Shown: positions 54,120 through 56,445 of the stretch, in pieces
Position numbering within the stretch: the first letter of the stretch is position 1
Layout of the letters: each line of letters begins with the position of its first letter
Made by a program: the position numbers and the translations under genes
Source: Ensifer sp. BR816
Lineage (GTDB): Bacteria; Pseudomonadota; Alphaproteobacteria; Rhizobiales; Rhizobiaceae
Assembly: GCF_000378985.1 (NCBI RefSeq)
Contig: NZ_KB905370.1
Span: 2,554,764-2,611,208, forward strand
DNA length: 56,445 nt
Direction: 5' to 3'
The notes under the pieces: model-generated
The model's input: the letters and a program-made list of their open reading frames with translations, nothing else
The model's database searches: none
Told to the model about the DNA's origin: nothing

Positions 54120-54701
54120 ATGATCAAGCTTGCATGCGCCTATATCGTATCGGTTCTCATGGCGGCCGCGCTATCAATCGGGCCGGCCCAGGCACGAACC
54201 TACGATATCGACATCGTTCACTCCAACATCGTGTTTTTCATCGACCATCTCGGCTTTTCGCGTGTGGTCGGGGTCGCGCGGGACTTCGGAGGGAGCTTCG
54301 AATTCGATCCTGCCAAGCCTGAAGCGAGTGCGCTCGACGTGACGGTCAAGGTTGAGAGCATCTCCACCAACAACAAGCAACGCGACAGCGACATTCAAGG
54401 CGCCGATTGGTTCAATGCAGGCGAGTTCCCGGACATCACCTTCGCTGGAAAGGAATACAAGCGGACCGGGGAGAAGACCGGCAAAATCGTCGGGGATCTC
54501 ACGATCGCCGGAATTACCCAGTCAGCCACCCTCGACGTCACCTTCAACAAGGAAGGGGAGAACCCTTGGGACAAGAGCCACGTCGTCGGCTTCAGCGCGG
54601 AAACAACCGTCAAGCGAAGCGATTTCGGACTGAAGACCGCGCTTGGCATGATCGGGGATGATGTGAAGCTGTTCATAGAGATTGAAGGCCGGGGACGATA
54701 A
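54120..54701 (+). CDS. YceI-family periplasmic protein
   Basis: A 193-residue secreted protein. Signal peptide at about 1-26 (AAALSIGPAQA|RTY). The lipocalin-like YceI domain has YDIDIVHSNIVFFIDHLGFSRVVG, STNNKQRDSDIQGADWFNAGEFPDITF and VKRSDFGL. YceI proteins bind isoprenoid quinones or amphiphiles and are often encoded with cytochrome b561-like membrane proteins. ATG 54120 is 7 bases after GGAGG; ATG 54114 is too close. It may help with quinone or aromatic stress. Confidence 0.85.
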   Translation: MIKLACAYIVSVLMAAALSIGPAQARTYDIDIVHSNIVFFIDHLGFSRVVGVARDFGGSFEFDPAKPEASALDVTVKVESISTNNKQRDSDIQGADWFNAGEFPDITFAGKEYKRTGEKTGKIVGDLTIAGITQSATLDVTFNKEGENPWDKSHVVGFSAETTVKRSDFGLKTALGMIGDDVKLFIEIEGRGR

Positions 54702-54734
54702 GCCTCACCACATCCCGAGAAACGTCCAAAAAGT

Positions 54735-54757
54735 CCCCGTTCACATCGTGTGCGGGG
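54735..54757. terminator. Possible stem-loop after the YceI gene
   Basis: CCCCG-TT-CAC-ATC-GTG-TG-CGGGG forms a nested inverted repeat 34 bases after the YceI stop. It lacks a U-tract, so termination is only suggested. Confidence 0.4.
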
Positions 54758-54925
54758 GCGTTCTAATCGTGTAAGCGCGCTATCTCACACCCGGGCTTGT
54801 CATCAGTTGCGCTGGTGGGGGTGCCATACTAGGCGCGTAGTGACCGATCACAGACTCATCTGGTATTTCCGCTTTCACTAGGGGAAACGAGGCATCGGTC
54901 GCTGCGCCGCGCATGACCGCAAAGG

Positions 54926-55460
54926 GTGTGCGCCGTGCCAAGGCGGCGCTTTCCAGTGGGTGCAAGTCCCACCCGGCAACCGCTCCATCCGGAAGCAATC
55001 GGAGCAGGCGTGGAGGAGACGACATGTCTGGTGCGCCAGGAAAGCTGGCGCGTTCCATCCGGTGCAAGTCCGGTCCGGGGAAGGGGTAGCGCCCGCCCGG
55101 TAGTGAGTGTTGCGACGTGGAAGGCGACGACCACGGCGAAGCGTACACAGCAATCGTGTGGGGTGTGGGATTGAGCCACGAAATTCGTGATATCGCAGGG
55201 GCCGAGGCAGTCAGACATGCCGAAGGCAACATGTGCGGAACCGCTATGCGAGGTTCCGTCGCCCGACTTGGACGTGGCGTGCCGTGGGTGAAGGCGTGAG
55301 AGCTTGTCCGAGAGCCGGATGCGGGAGATCTGCATGTCCGGTTCGATGAGCGGGGTGTGGAAACGGGAGTCACGGTCGAGCCGCTAAGGCACCGCCAGAC
55401 GAAAGGGGCGGAAACAGATATGCTCGACCTACAGCAACCCGCGCCACACCTCGACTCTAC
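54926..55460 (+). mobile_element. Group II intron ribozyme remnants, no maturase gene
   Basis: Two tandem copies of a group II intron 5' end are visible. Each starts GTGCGCC and runs to a GGTGCAAGTCC block (54928 onward and 55031 onward, 103 bases apart). A 33-base domain-V-like hairpin lies at 55312-55344: GAGCCGGAT arm with the AGC triad, a GAGA tetraloop at 55325-55328 and the return arm ending CCGGTTC. There is only about 280 bases between the second 5' end and domain V, and no reverse transcriptase frame, so the intron-encoded protein is absent. Right-hand limit uncertain. Confidence 0.65.
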
Positions 55461-55658
55461 CGATCTTTCCGGTTCCATCCGTCGCGAGAGGGGTGGGTAG
55501 CGGACGTTTGATCAGGCGGATCGCGACGGCTAGTATCCACCAAACCGTGCCATTCATCCTGCCGGATGACGATGACGGTCTGGTCGCACCTGGCGCTTTG
55601 CATGTCTACCAACGCATGCTGTAATATTTCTGAAAAAGTTGAGCCTGCGGGAATAGCG
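55461..55658. other. Remnant sequence upstream of the histidine kinase
   Basis: Contains a stretch similar to 364-425 at the left end of the window and a short reading frame around 55540-55620, but no gene I can support. The kinase promoter was not recognised. Confidence 0.35.
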
Positions 55659-56445
55659 ATGAACCTGGAAGATCTCTATCGCCTCTTGCGGAATGGCCAC
55701 GTCCAGGCGCAAGGCATAATCGACACAGTCCCCGATCCGTTGCTCGTGCTTGACGAGAACCTGCGCGTCAAGTCTGCCAGCCGGGCGTTCTTCACGACTT
55801 TCAAAGTCGACCGCGACGATACAATCGGACAGCACGTCTACGAACTCGGCAATCGGCAATGGGACATTCCTGAGCTGCGGCGCCTGCTCGAGGAAGTGAT
55901 CCCGAAGAGCACAGCGGTCATTGACTTTGAGGTGCACCACGACTTTCCGAGCATCGGTCGCAGGACGATGCTCGTCAGTGCGCACCGGCTGTTCCATCCC
56001 GACAACAACAGCCGCACCCTGGTGCTCTCCATCGTGGATGCTACAAAGCGTGTCCAACGTGAGGCCGAGAAGGATGTGCTGCTAGGCGAACTCCGGCATC
56101 GAATGAAGAACCTGCTTGGCTTGGTCCAGGCCATCGCCCGCCAGACCACGGCCGACGGCCGCTCCGGCGCGGAATATCGGGACGCTTTCATCGGCCGGTT
56201 CAATGCGCTCGTGCAGGCCCACGACAAAGCTTACTCGCAAACCGTCGAGACCGATCTTCGAGAGGTCGTTGAGCAAGCGCTTGCGCCCTATTCAGAGGGT
56301 TCGACAGGGTTCCTCATCGAATCGGGGCCGGCCGTCCCGCTCGCGCCGAAGCAAATCATGTCGCTGAGCCTGATCCTGCACGAACTCGCGACCAATGCGA
56401 TTAAGTATGGCGCGCTTTCGACACCCACCGGACAGATTCATGTCC
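55659..56445 (+). CDS. PAS-containing HWE-family sensor histidine kinase (cut by window edge)
   Basis: 262 codons are visible from ATG 55659, preceded by GGGAA. Residues about 15-130 form a PAS-like sensor ([20 protein letters not shown]). The H-box is [19 protein letters not shown] near residue 147, typical of HWE/HisKA_2 kinases, and the N-box is [15 protein letters not shown] near residue 240. No membrane segment is present, so it is a cytoplasmic sensor. The catalytic G-boxes and any receiver domain lie past the window end. HWE kinases are especially common in Rhizobiales and often act in the general stress response. Confidence 0.9.
   Translation, partial: MNLEDLYRLLRNGHVQAQGIIDTVPDPLLVLDENLRVKSASRAFFTTFKVDRDDTIGQHVYELGNRQWDIPELRRLLEEVIPKSTAVIDFEVHHDFPSIGRRTMLVSAHRLFHPDNNSRTLVLSIVDATKRVQREAEKDVLLGELRHRMKNLLGLVQAIARQTTADGRSGAEYRDAFIGRFNALVQAHDKAYSQTVETDLREVVEQALAPYSEGSTGFLIESGPAVPLAPKQIMSLSLILHELATNAIKYGALSTPTGQIHV

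Overview
The window looks like an accessory replicon (megaplasmid or chromid) of a Rhizobiales alphaproteobacterium, close to Sinorhizobium/Ensifer or Rhizobium. The reasons are the high G+C content, many ABC uptake operons each with its own regulator, the three-part PntAA/PntAB/PntB transhydrogenase, an HWE histidine kinase and the glutathione route for formaldehyde. No rRNA, tRNA, CRISPR array or replication gene was seen. Identifications come from reading motifs and remembered family sequences; no database search was run.

Layout. 1-200: the 5' end of a tyrosine recombinase gene. 803-5375: a lone family-5 solute-binding protein followed by a membrane sensor adenylate cyclase. 5498-6432: a methyltransferase remnant and a FitAB/VapBC-type toxin-antitoxin pair. 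6781-16480: a sugar or polyol locus with two SDR dehydrogenases, a SorC/DeoR-type regulator, an FGGY kinase, a transketolase split into two genes and a ribose-type ABC transporter. 16548-17435: an FMN riboswitch and ribB. 17791-27923: a Ugp-like ABC transporter, two GDPD proteins, a LacI regulator, a sulfatase-superfamily enzyme and an inositol-monophosphatase-like enzyme, which together suggest phosphodiester use. 28061-32216: a small, partly decayed region (MFS exporter, AraC regulator, truncated DUF1016 nuclease gene and a pseudogene copy of it, DCC1 and DUF3861 proteins).

32312-54701 is the most interesting part. A TetR-family gene at 34841 lies among operons that carry the same palindrome (AGATACY-N4-RGTATCT) near their promoters. 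The operons encode glutathione-dependent formaldehyde oxidation (frmA, gfa, fghA), a Liv-type ABC transporter, a 4-carboxy-4-hydroxy-2-oxoadipate aldolase (LigK type), a cupin, a ferredoxin reductase, a [2Fe-2S] ferredoxin, a proton-translocating transhydrogenase, a zinc alcohol dehydrogenase, a GcoA/CYP255-like cytochrome P450, a 4-oxalomesaconate hydratase (LigJ type), an unsecreted NMT1-type binding-fold protein, a membrane protein and a YceI protein. I infer one regulon that imports a methoxylated aromatic acid, removes O-methyl groups with a P450, oxidises the released formaldehyde to formate, recycles reducing power, and finishes the carbon skeleton by the lower gallate/protocatechuate 4,5-cleavage route. 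No known ring-cleavage dioxygenase is present in the window.

54926-55460 holds group II intron ribozyme remnants without a maturase gene. 55659 to the end is a truncated HWE histidine kinase gene.
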